Notes under the pieces: generated by a model
The model's input: the letters and a program-made list of their open reading frames with translations, nothing else
The model's database searches: none
What the model was told of the DNA's origin: nothing
Source: Alentia gelatinosa
Taxonomy: Eukaryota > Annelida > Polychaeta > Phyllodocida > Polynoidae
Assembly: GCA_950022655.1 (NCBI GenBank)
Contig: OX465579.1
Location: forward strand, 46,107,950-46,171,949
DNA: 64,000 nt
Reading direction: 5' to 3'
Made by a program: the position numbers and the translations under genes
Shown here: piece by piece, positions 28,901 to 36,665 of the stretch
How positions within the stretch are numbered: the first letter of the stretch is position 1
Layout of the letters: the number at the start of each line of letters is the position of its first letter

Positions 28901-31415
28901 GTCTTTGGAATAGTGACCATATAATCCTTCCAGTAACTGTAATACATCGTACATAAGTCCTGGGGGCTGTTGAAGAAAGTTCGTGCGTTTCCGGTACTGA
29001 TCTGAATGATAAGATAACTCCAATGATGACATCCTGGACGATTTTTTTTCATTTAGTATTATATGACAAGACACAAGATATTTTCTAAATGAACGTATTT
29101 GTATATAACATCTCATAAAAGCTTTAGGTTACTCATATCATCAAAACATCTTATGCTTACGACACGTTATTTTATATAACACTATGGCCCCAAACACAAT
29201 CCTATAAAGATACTTTTTTGTCATTCGTAATTTATTCAACAGCCCCCTGGTATGAGTGTCTGGAAACCCAGCATTGTATTTACTCAGGGAAATCATCAGT
29301 CATAAAGTTGCCAATTGTAAAGACGTATAATCCTATATAACTTGTAATTGCTGTGTCGCTAGTGACAGATATCATTCATTGAACCGCCTGAGTGACACGT
29401 ATCTCTTTCGCTGCTGTCAGTACTTGACGCGGCTCTCTTACAGCGAGTTCCAGGAGCTGCTCAGCATCGTGACTCGCGTCCAGCTGAGTAAGATCGACGA
29501 GCGGCTCACGACCCTGGAGAATATGAACGTTGTCTGGTACCTGAGCCTAGTGAGGGTGCTACGTCTCCAGTACTGTCCCGGTCACCAGTACGGAGTCAGT
29601 CACCGCTACTTTTCAAGCGCCGATGGACACGTCCAATACGTGGTGAGTGTGACTGATTATCTAAAATTTTCAGTTATATAGCGATTATATTTCATGTTGG
29701 TGGTATTAACCGAATTAATCTTAATATAATAATCTCCGGACCCGACAAGTAGAATTTGAATAACCGTACTAGGGAGTATTACCGCAAACTACATGTAGAG
29801 GCAGCAGGTTTATACCACTTTGTAGTAGTTCTCATTGTTTTGATCTCGTATAGGAAACTGTTTTTCATATGTATTCCTGTATTAAGAATATGTAATACCT
29901 TTGTTTATAAAAACTATAGCGGTCTTGTCGGCTTGTAGTGCTTTGTTTTCCATGCTGAACAAAAGAGTAATCGCGATGCCATACTTTGTCAAGGCGGATG
30001 CCACGTTTATCCACCCGATAAATGCCGATAAAAATTCTCAGAGTTCAATACCTGACCATTGGCAAGCTAGCTGCTGTAGTGGAGGCGCAGTAACACCGGC
30101 GGTGCCACCTAGCGGTAGAATAGGAATCGTACAGTGTTTCCCTCTAGTGCCTTTGGGAAATATAAGACCCTAATGCTAACATTATGGTATTTATACTTGT
30201 ATTCAAATCTCATTCAGCTTATCTGACTTGTTCCCTGTATTATGGTTGGCATATACCATTAATGTTATCTGGAGTAGCGGTCTTTAGTCAATAAGTATTA
30301 GATGTCTGTGAGTGCTGACGATATTATCTTGATTGAAGACTACATATCGGATATAAAATGCAACGCTAATTCAGTCGGGGATTTTTTTTTTTTTCAAACA
30401 CATTACCTTCATATTGTACATTTTCAGGTTGTTTTAAATCCGAATTTCCTGGACACATTCATGATGTTAGGAGTGGATAGTATAAACAACAAAACGGTGA
30501 GGATTTTTATTTTCTAGTAAATATGGGAATGCGACAGTTGGTTTTATAGGTAATGGTTATGGCTTCTGTAGTACACCTGCTTGAAGAGTCACTAGGGGAC
30601 CTGACCACATTTTTGCTTTTTATAGCCAACTAAGTACAGATGGGAATATGATTTCTCTTTTGGACAGAAGGAATTGCAATACAATATCTTACAGTTTTAG
30701 TATTTAGTATTATTTTTGACTTTGATTTGAAAACCAGAGAAATTTCAGTTTGGCAGGAGGGGACTTTTTGTGTCACGAGTCCATTTTTAATAATTCCTTA
30801 ATCGACATATTTCTACCCCGAAAACAGGTTTGATTATAATATAATATGCCCCATTTGAAAGATAACGGAAAGTAGTAGTTGCTAGGAAGTGGAATTTTCT
30901 AGGTAGAGTCTATATTTCCTGAGATATTCAAGTATTTGTTAAGAATGGAGAGGAGGGCGGGATGGGTGAAATATGCATAGATGTTCATAAAATATTGATT
31001 CACATTTACCACGAACATTGGTGTTACATTTGCCATCTCCATATGTGACATTGACAGTTGCGACCACACGGTAATTGGCGTTTAAATAAAGGGCAATAAT
31101 TCTCTTTTTAAATGCACACTTAGTTCTTGTTCGCAGTAAAAGTAATTTTAATTAAATTTTCTAAGCTATAGTTTCCTGAAGTTTGTTTGTATATGTACTA
31201 CGTTCGTATAACTTATCACCTGTATGCAGGTCATAATAGTTATAATTAACACATTCACGACTGTCTTACAGGAGCTGTGTGCTGTCTACCGTGAGCGTAT
31301 TCCTGACCAGCGCCACACGCCAACCAACCCCAACCTGCAGGCCTTCGCTGTACAAACCCTGATGGAGGGTTTCGTTAACACATGTTTCTATCACATGTGG
31401 ACGGGCCTCCTGTGA
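588..31415 (+). CDS. SZT2: SZT2, KICSTOR complex scaffold subunit (5'-partial, 34 exons)
   Basis: This is the C-terminal two thirds of a very large protein, split as 588-810, 1386-1464, 1782-1967, 2669-3921, 5336-5432, 6182-6311, 7242-7406, 7700-7802, 8096-8193, 8523-8596, 9039-9198, 9668-9792, 11353-11596, 12143-12313, 12905-13129, 13387-13532, 15198-15342, 16432-16634, 18479-18656, 19074-19219, 19557-19709, 20808-21078, 21685-21764, 22521-22670, 23136-23356, 23750-23954, 24979-25192, 25828-25958, 26393-26645, 27874-28096, 28575-28719, ~29363-29642, 30428-30496 and 31272-31415. Phases agree at every junction except 31/32. I recognise SZT2 from stretches such as NRKNMFVIKE, LEVGFKEVFFCIYVYAFECS, HVHSFAHDFHLR and FTYNWAQNL; this is from memory, not a search. 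Known role: SZT2 holds KICSTOR together and recruits GATOR1 to lysosomes, damping mTORC1 in starvation. About 2,230 codons are here against roughly 3,400 in vertebrates, so the start is upstream. The codons are GC-richer than the AT-rich introns. Confidence 0.82.
1968..2668. other. SZT2 intron, nothing recognised
   Basis: This 701-base intron contains a short C run near 2058-2066 and otherwise ordinary AT-rich sequence. I see no repeat family, RNA gene or coding fragment in it. The same holds for the introns 8194-8522, 8597-9038, 9199-9667, 18657-19073, 22671-23135, 23357-23749, 25193-25827 and 29643-30427. Confidence 0.5.
2669..3921 (+). CDS. SZT2: SZT2 long exon with low-complexity insert
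   Basis: This 1,253-base exon is by far the largest of the gene. It opens with a conserved block (SFERIELPGYLLHKENNYYY, then LLLDHARANNLAHAKAVSSA). About 300 residues follow that are rich in Ala, Ser, Thr, Gly and Glu with no predicted fold, including QQQASAASQVSS and runs such as STSACTSTTITGSTA. It returns to conserved-looking sequence at SFSESMLRYRQLPDFWLIME and KPDGVDVYFHTR. The acceptor after position 2668 is phase 0 and the donor GTCAGT at 3922 is phase 2. The insert is probably a disordered linker; its acidic Ser-rich end (near 3770-3815, SSDSDEEG) looks like a casein-kinase-type phosphorylation target, which is inference. Confidence 0.8.
4150..4670 (-). pseudogene. LINE 3' fragment (RT C-terminal tail)
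   Basis: Read on the minus strand, 4648-4457 gives a short open segment with RTPLYYGVQLWDALDKEIQS followed by FKSKLKY and a stop. This matches the usual end of non-LTR retrotransposon reverse transcriptases, where an Arg-rich stretch precedes a GAKLWNxLPxxI...FKxxLK pattern. The sequence to its left (lower coordinates) looks like an AT-rich 3' untranslated tail, and that boundary is a guess. It lies in an SZT2 intron and is a dead remnant. Confidence 0.6.
4671..5105 (+). repeat. RepB copy 1 (truncated, holds CCCT microsatellite)
   Basis: RepB is an unclassified interspersed repeat seen six times in the window. This copy has the head segment (gtagagttactaggcgacc, tgaccacatttctgcttt, then ggtggtacaatgccttacag) and the tail (gagttttaaatgtgtccacc ... 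cttagctcttgttt). The ~700 bp middle part found in longer copies is replaced by the microsatellite. No terminal inverted repeats or coding capacity were seen. Confidence 0.65.
4846..5014 (+). repeat. (TCCC)n microsatellite, about 42 perfect units
   Basis: This is an uninterrupted tetranucleotide array of about 169 bases inside RepB copy 1, in an SZT2 intron on the sense strand. Its perfection indicates recent expansion and high mutability. The complementary strand is a continuous GGGA run able to form G-quadruplexes. Its translation as Ser-Leu-Pro-Pro repeats is an artefact. Confidence 0.97.
5336..16634 (+). CDS. SZT2: SZT2 exons 5-18 of this window
   Basis: These fourteen exons encode the central-to-C-terminal part. 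Identifiable segments are DSEDSDSEAAHGGRYLEAAL and HVRPGYFACDCVWRKEF (7242-7406), VLKLVLDTFAVGNRKNMFVI (7700-7802), GPDISQELVTMLQNRLDNDM (9668-9792), and ALGHYLYQNLLQFLHTPKYA (11353-11596). Others are PAALVQFSVWERGETDSQLV (12905-13129) and RFPMEYVLRETQLVMGSLGT (16432-16634). The exon at 13387-13532 has an atypical donor, GTTGGT. The acceptor of the exon starting near 15198 (tacgcag) lacks a good pyrimidine tract, and an alternative acceptor at about 15177 would keep the frame and add seven residues. The exon at 7242 also has an alternative acceptor ten bases upstream that would change the frame only locally. Confidence 0.76.
5697..6145 (+). repeat. RepB copy 2
   Basis: This copy carries the RepB head (cagttggtcttataggtta, gagtcactaggtgacctgac), middle (ttttgagtcacaggcccg, atatgcctcatttgaaagag, ggtgcaaggaagtggaatt) and tail (gcactcttagctcttgttc). 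It ends about 40 bases before the SZT2 acceptor at 6182. It is internally deleted relative to copy 3. Confidence 0.65.
6312..7241. other. SZT2 intron, AT-rich, no element recognised
   Basis: This 930-base intron contains a short TA dinucleotide run near 6575-6590 and no repeat family that I can match elsewhere in the window. Confidence 0.45.
7450..7610 (+). mobile_element. hAT-like MITE copy b (right end degraded)
   Basis: This opens with gagatggcagttttcccatt, the family left end, and continues through ttcttgtttaaagcaaag and gggcctcattcagaccaat. The typical right terminus is not found before the next exon at 7700. Confidence 0.55.
10060..10190. mobile_element. Palindromic hairpin element in SZT2 intron
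   Basis: The segments 10101-10124 and 10145-10168 are near-perfect inverted repeats (ccttttgatgccataaatac against its complement). They enclose a CG-rich loop (cctccgcctgcggcgtcg), with a second small palindrome gggcgcaatgcgccc to the left. The element sits in the intron 9793-11352. I see nothing else I can name in the rest of that intron. Confidence 0.6.
11750..11975 (+). mobile_element. hAT-like MITE copy c
   Basis: It starts with cagagatgg and contains the family core (attgagcctcattcacgccg, aaaactgtggtttgagc). It ends near tgacatccttg. It fills much of the intron 11597-12142. Confidence 0.55.
12417..12650 (+). mobile_element. hAT-like MITE copy d
   Basis: It contains attgagtctcattaacgcca, aaccgtggtttgaaccacc and the right end aactgacatccctg. 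The left end is diverged. It lies in the intron 12314-12904. Confidence 0.58.
13955..15050 (+). repeat. RepB copy 3, nearly full length, preceded by a partial copy
   Basis: At 13955-14155 there is a RepB middle/right portion (gttaggaagtgaaatttat, ggcactgacagttgtttaca). From about 14155 a more complete copy starts (aacaggtggacggttggtct) and runs through the head, the middle and a G run near 14744-14758. It finishes with ttttaaatacgtccaccta and gcacacttagctcttgttc. This is the best copy from which to define the family, at about 0.9-1.2 kb. It has no coding sequence. Confidence 0.7.
15343..16431. other. SZT2 intron, nothing recognised
   Basis: This is a 1.1 kb AT-rich intron between two well-supported exons. 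I found no repeat shared with other parts of the window and no coding fragment. Confidence 0.45.
16735..16834. mobile_element. Short hairpin element
   Basis: This is an imperfect inverted repeat. The left part tattatacggaaactggctt pairs with the right part cagcccgttttcgtattatt, and it closes with the AT-rich terminus tattattatatacc shared with neighbouring elements. Confidence 0.5.
16936..17119. mobile_element. Palindromic MITE with long arms
   Basis: Arms of roughly 80 bases pair almost perfectly. The left contains gacgccagtacggccaaact and the right agtttggccgtactggcgtc. The ends are gtatataatgatatta on the left and tattattatatacc on the right, which are inverted copies of each other. The loop centre is gaacgaggtcggagactgag. 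It lies in the SZT2 intron 16635-18478, among related palindromes. Confidence 0.7.
17107..17985. mobile_element. Large imperfect palindrome, about 880 bp
   Basis: The left terminus tattattatatacc (17107-17120) is mirrored by ggtatataataata (ending about 17985). Internal blocks pair across a centre near 17510. Examples are gtgtattgaccaaatatcga with tcgagatttggtcaatacac, ttgaacgataacatcactcg with gtgtcgatgttgttatcgtt, and tacacgtgcaacggaacgag with its counterpart near 17675-17695. The arms have diverged but remain recognisable for several hundred bases. Two ~14-base direct repeats (agctcaaagcacgccgtagt) occur near 17810-17860. Open frames here on both strands mirror each other and are not genes. 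Confidence 0.65.
18479..26645 (+). CDS. SZT2: SZT2 exons 19-29 of this window, most conserved part
   Basis: These eleven exons hold the segments on which the SZT2 call mainly rests. They are KSESWLDLPACSQSNMPGKA then ADYILVGRHVQQWRASIDYH (18479-18656), RQRLVLATIKDKK then MTVFTYNWAQNLQGSLESQL (19074-19709), YTYLQKTLPGGIMLLEVGFK (23750-23954), and FTDECEKFKDLTHVHSFAHD with FHLRTVQSYITGRHPVLGQN (24979-25192). The last two are LATNNASTQLFRYMLDHDKL (25828-25958) and PDRPVLRLRYYVLLTSRKEL (26393-26645). The exon at 20808-21078 carries a Pro/Gln/Arg-rich stretch that is probably disordered, and the exon at 23136-23356 opens with an Arg/Ser-rich stretch. All junctions are phase-consistent with GT/AG ends. 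Confidence 0.8.
19857..19935 (-). mobile_element. hAT-like MITE end fragment
   Basis: The string cagggatgtcag at about 19859 is the exact complement of the family right end CTGACATCCCTG, so this is probably a fragment in reverse orientation. The remainder matches only weakly. Confidence 0.35.
20200..20380 (+). repeat. Unclassified repeat 'RepE', copy 1
   Basis: It shares gccctgcttgg, accaatctttctcatcag, gggacacagctgtc, tttttgagttcccagtaagc and gtcgtcg...cgcagcaa with 27300-27480. Both copies contain a G-rich block. Both lie in SZT2 introns. Confidence 0.55.
21213..21378. mobile_element. Palindromic hairpin element
   Basis: The left arm gagaaaacgtggttactgag pairs with the right arm ctcagtcactacgttttctt. 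Further in, gtcatttgatgatgaaaata pairs with tattttttcagcaaatgacc. The loop is cgacaccgcaggtgggag. The right end ttattactatacacc matches the AT-rich termini of the other hairpins. A related terminal fragment (agcagcgggcagtattt ... aggtgtatagtaataaa) follows at 21490-21542. Confidence 0.65.
21900..22082 (+). repeat. RepB tail fragment (copy 4)
   Basis: Only the right end is present: gaggtttaaatgtgcccacc, ggcctttagaggccgataat and cacacttagctcttgttta. Confidence 0.55.
24136..24296. mobile_element. Palindromic hairpin element
   Basis: Arms of about 70 bases pair closely: the left contains gagaaacgggcttactgtct and the right gagacagtcagcctgtttct. The loop is gatgccgaaggcag. The right end is ctattattatatacc. 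A terminal fragment of a related element (gtcgtacggatataaatacg ... aggtatataataata) follows at 24395-24475. Confidence 0.68.
24508..24706 (+). mobile_element. hAT-like MITE copy e
   Basis: It runs from gagatgatggttttcacatt through tagaccctcagcttcacat and gttttctcggtctctgagg to cccaaccgatatccctg. It lies in the intron 23955-24978 and lacks the central third. Confidence 0.55.
26326..26372 (+). pseudogene. Decayed duplicate of an SZT2 exon start
   Basis: The string tttagggtaatgagtatgtcc at about 26333-26353 resembles the true acceptor and exon start tttaggataacgagtatgcc at 26388 onward, including the preceding pyrimidine run. The duplicate reaches an in-frame stop after about eight codons (GNEYVQIK then stop). 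It appears to be a local tandem duplication of about 45-55 bases. Confidence 0.45.
27300..27482 (+). repeat. RepE copy 2
   Basis: It shares gccctgcttgg, agtacc...tactcaccaagggacac, tttttgagttcacagtaggc, a G-rich block and gtcgtcgttaacgccgcaag with the copy at 20200-20380. It lies in the SZT2 intron 26646-27873. Confidence 0.55.
27587..27854 (+). mobile_element. hAT-like MITE copy f, best preserved
   Basis: The left end CAGAGATGCCAGTT and the right end AACTGACATCCCTG are inverted repeats. The element is 268 bases and is flanked on both sides by GTACGT (27581-27586 and 27855-27860), a probable target-site duplication. The terminal CAG...CTG form suggests the hAT superfamily, although hAT duplications are normally 8 bp and only 6 match here. 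The element ends 19 bases before the SZT2 exon at 27874. Confidence 0.7.
27874..31415 (+). CDS. SZT2: SZT2 C-terminal exons 30-34 and stop codon
   Basis: The exon at 27874-28096 begins with an acidic Glu-rich linker (GGEGEEEAEGDEP), then QETTNYLGYTNKQQAIIFNM. The next, 28575-28719, reads IQEIVGNAMSQCRRDMLWHR. It is followed by LNRLSDTYLFRCCQYLTRLS (to 29642), NPNFLDTFMMLGVDSINNKT (30428-30496) and the final exon 31272-31415, which ends FVNTCFYHMWTGLL with TGA at 31413-31415. Between 28719 (phase 0) and the exon that includes 29379, the visible acceptors at 29363 and 29369 both require phase 2. A small exon may therefore be missing or the acceptor may be misplaced. Otherwise the frame is unbroken. 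Confidence 0.75.
28140..28326. repeat. Weak inverted repeat in SZT2 intron
   Basis: The strings aagcttgacccattggtatg/tttgggtg at 28145-28172 and cacccaaacgtatactccag ... aagctt at 28292-28324 are imperfect complements about 150 bases apart, with a smaller stem (aggcaaaggcaatatac) between them. It is possibly a degraded MITE. Confidence 0.35.
30529..31137 (+). repeat. RepB copy 5
   Basis: It has the head (cagttggttttataggtaat, gaagagtcactaggggacc), the middle (ttttgtgtcacgagtccat, tatgccccatttgaaagata) and the tail (gcacacttagttcttgttc). It fills most of the last SZT2 intron. Confidence 0.65.
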
Positions 31416-34400
31416 CACGAACCCTCAAATCACAATGCAGGACTACTCCGCCGCAGATCACAGAGACTCTTCTGGTGTCATAGTACCAGTAATCAGTGAT
31501 GCCTATTTTGATAACTCTGGAGATGAACCCGTGACATATTCCTTCAGAGTTCTCTTAAACAACCGCACAGAATCATTTTTTAAAAGGACGGCTGTAAACG
31601 AGTTACCAATTCTAAAATGGTTATGATATAGAGAAGAATAGCCTTAGTGATACCTGTCTCCAGTTTCTGTAATATGAGCTCTTCTGGTATTCTACAAGCT
31701 ATCTATATGTATACACAGAACAATGTTTACCTGATGCGCGTAAACATTGTATGCAGTGGGAACCAATCTTGGTCACTGGCTTCGCTGTATAGTAATATTC
31801 AGGGATGTAAGTCTTCAGACTTTTGGCAGAAATCTGACTTATATGAATTAGAAAGGGAAAAATTATATAACATGCATTTTCCATGAGCTGACGGGTTAGG
31901 TAGGCCCTTGGTTGTTGGTACAGGCTGAGGGACTACACATGACAGTGTGGCTGACCAAGTTCTTTGTATGACGTCCTCCTTCATCAGACATATTAGACAT
32001 TTAACTATACTTCGTTTCCCACTCAAAAGGCTTACTCAGTGTGTCGCAGTGATTCCTCGATTTTTAGTTACTGCTCTACCAAATGGCATACAAGCAGTTG
32101 GGCTTCCGGTAGCAACAACCTAGAGCAGTAATTCCATACGACACTCTATAAAGTTCCTTAATTCCGTGGATTCTTATATGCTTTTTACTTCAAATTCTGA
32201 TGTTACTTCTGGTAACATTCTTTGTTCTAATGAGCGAGTACTTTGTAAGGATATTTTAAGGTAAAATATAACTCCTCTGAAAGTGCACAGTTTTTATGTG
32301 TTTTAAGGGTGTTTCCATTGGAATATGAGATTCCCTGAAGGTGTTGCCAATCCATACTTACATCTCTGAAAGTTAGATGTCACAATTTGGTAACGACAAT
32401 GAGATGATTAAATCCAGATGCTATGCTTTAGTAAAGCCTTAAATGTGTTAGTTTGGCCTGTTAATAATGTTCAACTCTGTTTCCCTGGCCAAGCTTCCCC
32501 TGCCTGCTCCATGTTAATTAAGATGCAATTAAACAGACTATAAAGTAGGTAGAACGGCATGCCATTTAACTACAGATATGTCAATCACGAGACAACCACT
32601 CCAGTCATATTGTAGGTTATCTACCCAGAGTGTTTTAGTGTGTACGTTTTGAAGTGTGGACATAGTTCCAGAGTGAATGAACGAAGAATGGTTTAGATAC
32701 TCAAAACTAGATGAACGGTGATTGTAATGTACTAGACTCCGCTGAGCTATCACCTTCAGATGGCTTATTTTTAGGGTAATTGTATGGAATTTGAAGAGTG
32801 ACTTTGAACATGGACAGTGTGTCTCTATACTGTCCAGTGGAATGTGGAATGATAGGTGTAGTAGAATGGACCACCTTCAAAACAGTGGAATGAATGCAAG
32901 GTTTGTACCTAATACGGGGGAATTCACATAGTGTTAAGTGGCACATGTAAAGGTACAAGAGACAGTAACTTGAATGCTAAATTTTGGACTAGATAGGATC
33001 TAGGCCCTCTGGTTAGAGGAGCGGGCAATTCATACAATGTTACCTAGTTAGCTCGGCACCCATTGGCCCAATGTATCACGCGATAACCTGTCCATTCGAT
33101 TGTTTAAGCTGGAGACAAGGAAGTGTGCGAAATGCGATTACCAAATCGAAATATTCCTGCTTAAATCCATAGAAGTATATGGATAGTGGTTCCTGTGATG
33201 GTAACAACACTTGGCAACGTCATTGGAGATGGAAAAGAATACATCTTGTCATATGTAGGTCGTGAGTCTGACAGATGGGTGTTAAGCATCGACATAATCG
33301 TTATTGACGTTCCCAAATGTATTCTAAATTTGCTACATACAGTTATAATCCGACTCTAATATATCTATATACAGTTCAGTGATTCGATTGAAAAATGTCA
33401 TCAATATAATTTGCTTTGGCAGAACTGGTGCTTTTAAAAATGATACAATATCAGAGATAGTTATGTACTTGTTGTTTGTATCCCAAGAAAGGGATATTAG
33501 CTGTTACTCGGTAAAATATACCAGACATTTCAGCACGGACTTGGATAGCAACCAATAAGGAACCAACACAATATATTGTTTTGGGAAATGCCGCTTGTAT
33601 GGCTGTATAATGCATTATATCCGAATACAAATTATATGGGATTATAATACTCCATATTGTTGAGAATTTCAGTCAGCATGAATGTTGTGTTTGTACATAA
33701 ATGTAATTTTGTGTACTATATAATGGAATTTCTGTAGTTTCGTGTAAATACATCATGGGTATCCATTTGAATTGTGAAGATTAATTGCCAAAGTAATAAC
33801 GCTGGAGTGATCATGAATTTGGGAAATTCGTTCCTGGAATCTTCTGTACATGCAAAGTAAACTGGCGGTCAGTAGTTATTTTCAAGATATTTCCACCATG
33901 GACGTTTTTTGTGCAATGTTTTCGGATGATAATGACCTCGTATCAGTATTACTGTGATGGAGTCTACACGCCTCAAATTGGTCAACAATTCAAGCCTGTA
34001 GCTGTTGATTTTTTAGCATAGTTGATTCAGTAAGTGTGTATATATATGTAATTCCTCTAGCATTAGACCTCTTTATTATGTACAGATAAATGTAGGGAAA
34101 ATAGACTACTATAAATGCAGTCGTCCCATTTCATCTAGTATGTTCTACACACGCCTCGACAGCTGAGTGAATTCAGGTGGGAGTACTTTGGGATCAAACA
34201 ACGTGCATTATCGTAATACTTAATTCTGTAAGTGGTGAATGATTTATTAGAGAGGATACCAAGTTCCAGGCCATTTTATGTTTTGATAATTTTTGTGAAT
34301 TACTTTGCCAAAAAATATGATAATTCTATTCTTATAATTGCCCTTATGTGTAGTACTTTGGAATATACACCCATCCAGAACGATGTTTCACCTCCCCTAC

Positions 34401-34590
34401 GGATTATCTTGACGGCTCGCGAGTGATGACTGGCGGTGCAAAAGGGGTTGGGTGTATGGAGGTTGTTCAACACGAAGTGCGGATATTTTCCTGTGTTTTA
34501 TGTATATATATATAACTGGTGCCTCTGGTTAGAGAAATGATTAATATGTGGTCAAACAAGTCCCACGTTCACATCGGGATGATAGGAATA
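31416..34590. other. SZT2 3' UTR and intergenic DNA
   Basis: No coding sequence or repeat family was recognised in these 3.2 kb. Weak ATTAAA-type polyadenylation candidates occur at 32407-32412 and 32528-32533. I see no convincing AATAAA near the stop codon, so the transcript end cannot be placed. Confidence 0.4.
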
Positions 34591-34596
34591 GTGTAT

Positions 34597-34808
34597 TATC
34601 CTACCCCTAATAAAAAACCGCCATAGACTTAACATAGGGAAATTTTATGTGGCAAGCCATGACATAAAGTGTTTTTTATGCCACTAGAGTAATAACAATA
34701 TTGACCAATCAGAGAGCAGGATGTCAGCTACTATGAAAAAAAAGTTCTGTGGGTCCTTGACTCAATATTCATCTTTTAGTAATACAAAAGCAAAGACGGG
34801 GTAGGATA
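34597..34808. mobile_element. MITE with TATCCTACCCC termini ('FamF'), copy 1
   Basis: The left TATCCTACCCC (34597-34607) is mirrored by GGGGTAGGATA (34798-34808). The left part (taataaaaaaccgccatag, gacataaagtgttttttatg) matches the second copy at 58930-59057. It is followed directly by a hairpin. Confidence 0.7.
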
Positions 34809-34811
34809 AAT

Positions 34812-34976
34812 ACGAAACCGAACGAGAGTTAGACTTGGTCAATGTCTATGCCACTCTGGTCAGGTCTGCTCCTCACTACACTCGGCTGCGCCTCGTGCAG
34901 TAGTTCACGACCTTCCCGTCGTGGCATAAACATTGTCAAGTCTAACTCTCGTTCGGTTTCTACTAATTACTATATA
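34812..34976. mobile_element. Hairpin element next to FamF copy 1
   Basis: The left arm gaaaccgaacgagagttaga continues cttggtcaatgtctatgcca. It pairs with the right arm ggcataaacattgtcaagtc continuing taactctcgttcggtttcta. The loop holds ctcggctgcgcctcgtg. The right end is attactatataccc. Confidence 0.7.
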
Positions 34977-35029
34977 CCCATGCCGCATACTGTAAATACG
35001 CACCGTTTCGGCATATGACGTAAAAATAC

Positions 35030-35052
35030 TGTACGGACCAGTGGTCCGTACA
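35030..35052. repeat. Small perfect palindrome
   Basis: TGTACGGACC and GGTCCGTACA flank a three-base loop. It lies between two larger hairpin elements. Confidence 0.6.
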
Positions 35053-35135
35053 CCAAAATACAGACTACCTACCCATACACATTTATCAAAATTTTGGTTG
35101 TTAATAAAAATGAAATTGATTTTTTTTTTAATTTC

Positions 35136-35310
35136 GGGTATATAGTAAATATATAATGTCCAACCATGCTTGTACAAGTCACAGAACTCGATGATAATTT
35201 ACCGTTTTTACGGAACTCGACGTAAACGCCTCGGTCCGTACAAACCGTAAATTAATATCTCGTTCTGTGACTTGTACAGCATGGTCAGGACGTTCTATAT
35301 AAATAATGAT
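35136..35310. mobile_element. Hairpin element
   Basis: The left arm aaccatgcttgtacaagtca pairs with tgacttgtacagcatggt, and cagaactcgatgataattta pairs with taaattaatatctcgttctg. The ends are AT-rich (gggtatatagtaaatata on the left; tctatataaataatg on the right). Confidence 0.65.
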
Positions 35311-36459
35311 ACAATTATTGAAATAATCTCGTCACTCTCTATTGACCAACAGACCCAAAGCATTGTGATGACTATATATGAAGGTTGACAAGTGTTTGGG
35401 ATACTCAGAATCCCCATACATGGTATTCGTGTGGGTTTTTTTCCGGTTTTTTTTTTCAGAATGGAGTATGTTCGAATAAGATACACAAATTAGGTTCCTT
35501 TTGTGGAATTTGATAAATTTCTCAAATTTAATATGTTATCCCTGATGAACTCGTATGAAAGATCATAGCAAAATTACAAAGACGCTTGAAATAGGTTGAA
35601 ATGTAGAATGTGATAGTCAAATATATAAAAGGCATGATATTTTCAATGTAATATAAATATTTAATCTTGATCAACGCTTGGTATCCGGTCCCGCACAAGG
35701 TGTATTGGTCTCACTCTGAAAAGGAATGATGTGAAGTAGACATGCATCCAGATCGAGTTCACAGTGCAATGTTCACGCATTCTTTTCTCAGAAGACGAGC
35801 ATCGATATGGATTTGCAGTAAACCTTTGTAATGGTCAATCAGTCCCAAAATAGAACTTTCATATGTTTAACAAAGAATTGTCTTTTACTGCACATCAAAC
35901 TTTTGTAATAGTCCATCAATCCCCAAAAGGAACTTTCATCTGTTTAACAACAAATTGCACAACACAATAAGCATAAACATGATCTGTCATGGTTGCATGT
36001 ACATTTACATTAAAAATATTTTCAAAGCACATATTGGTCGTATATTACTGTGTTCTATCTCATTCTCAAATCCTCAAACCAACGAGTATAGAGAAAGAAA
36101 AGGGTTGCTCAGGGTGGCGGGACATCTGAGAATTTCTTTTATCCTTATAAGCAATTACCACCCCCACCACTACAGAGAAAACTGTACCAGGGCCGCCTGA
36201 TTATATGATCACCCCCTATTGGATCGCACCCCCTTTGGTCACCTTATTGTCACCATGGAGGATACATTTTCAGGAACCCCTATAAGACTCAATGACCAGT
36301 TTTAAAAAGACGGGAGTCGGCAAGCAGTAGGTCAATTTTTGTATTTTGAAAACTTGTCAAATCTTTGGAAGTGACACTTCATTCATATCAGAAAAATCCT
36401 GAATATTTTCCACATAAAAAAGTAAAGGAAACACAAAAGGATTAACACTTTACTTCAAG

Positions 36460-36665
36460 AATGGCAGTTTTCCAGGTTTCCAAGAAAATTCCTGTTTTCA
36501 ATTCCAGTTTATGAAATACGTTTTCTTGTATGAAGCAAAGATGATAAATCGAATAAAATTCACACCAATAAAACAGCAGTTTGAACCTACCCACGGACCC
36601 AGAGCCCCATGCCATGGCCAATATTTATGTGTTTTCCATGCTGTCTCAGTCGCACTGAGGGAGCT
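36460..36665 (+). mobile_element. hAT-like MITE copy g (right end lost)
   Basis: It runs from aatggcagttttccaggttt through ttcttgtatgaagcaaagat, agcagtttgaacctaccca and gccccatgccatggccaata to gctgtctcagtcgcactgag, where similarity stops. The sequence from 35311 to 36459 holds nothing that I can name. Confidence 0.55.

Noticed and set aside
31435..31626. 63-residue open frame just after the SZT2 stop
   Set aside because: It is in the 3' UTR region, with no splice context, no recognisable domain and composition like non-coding flank.
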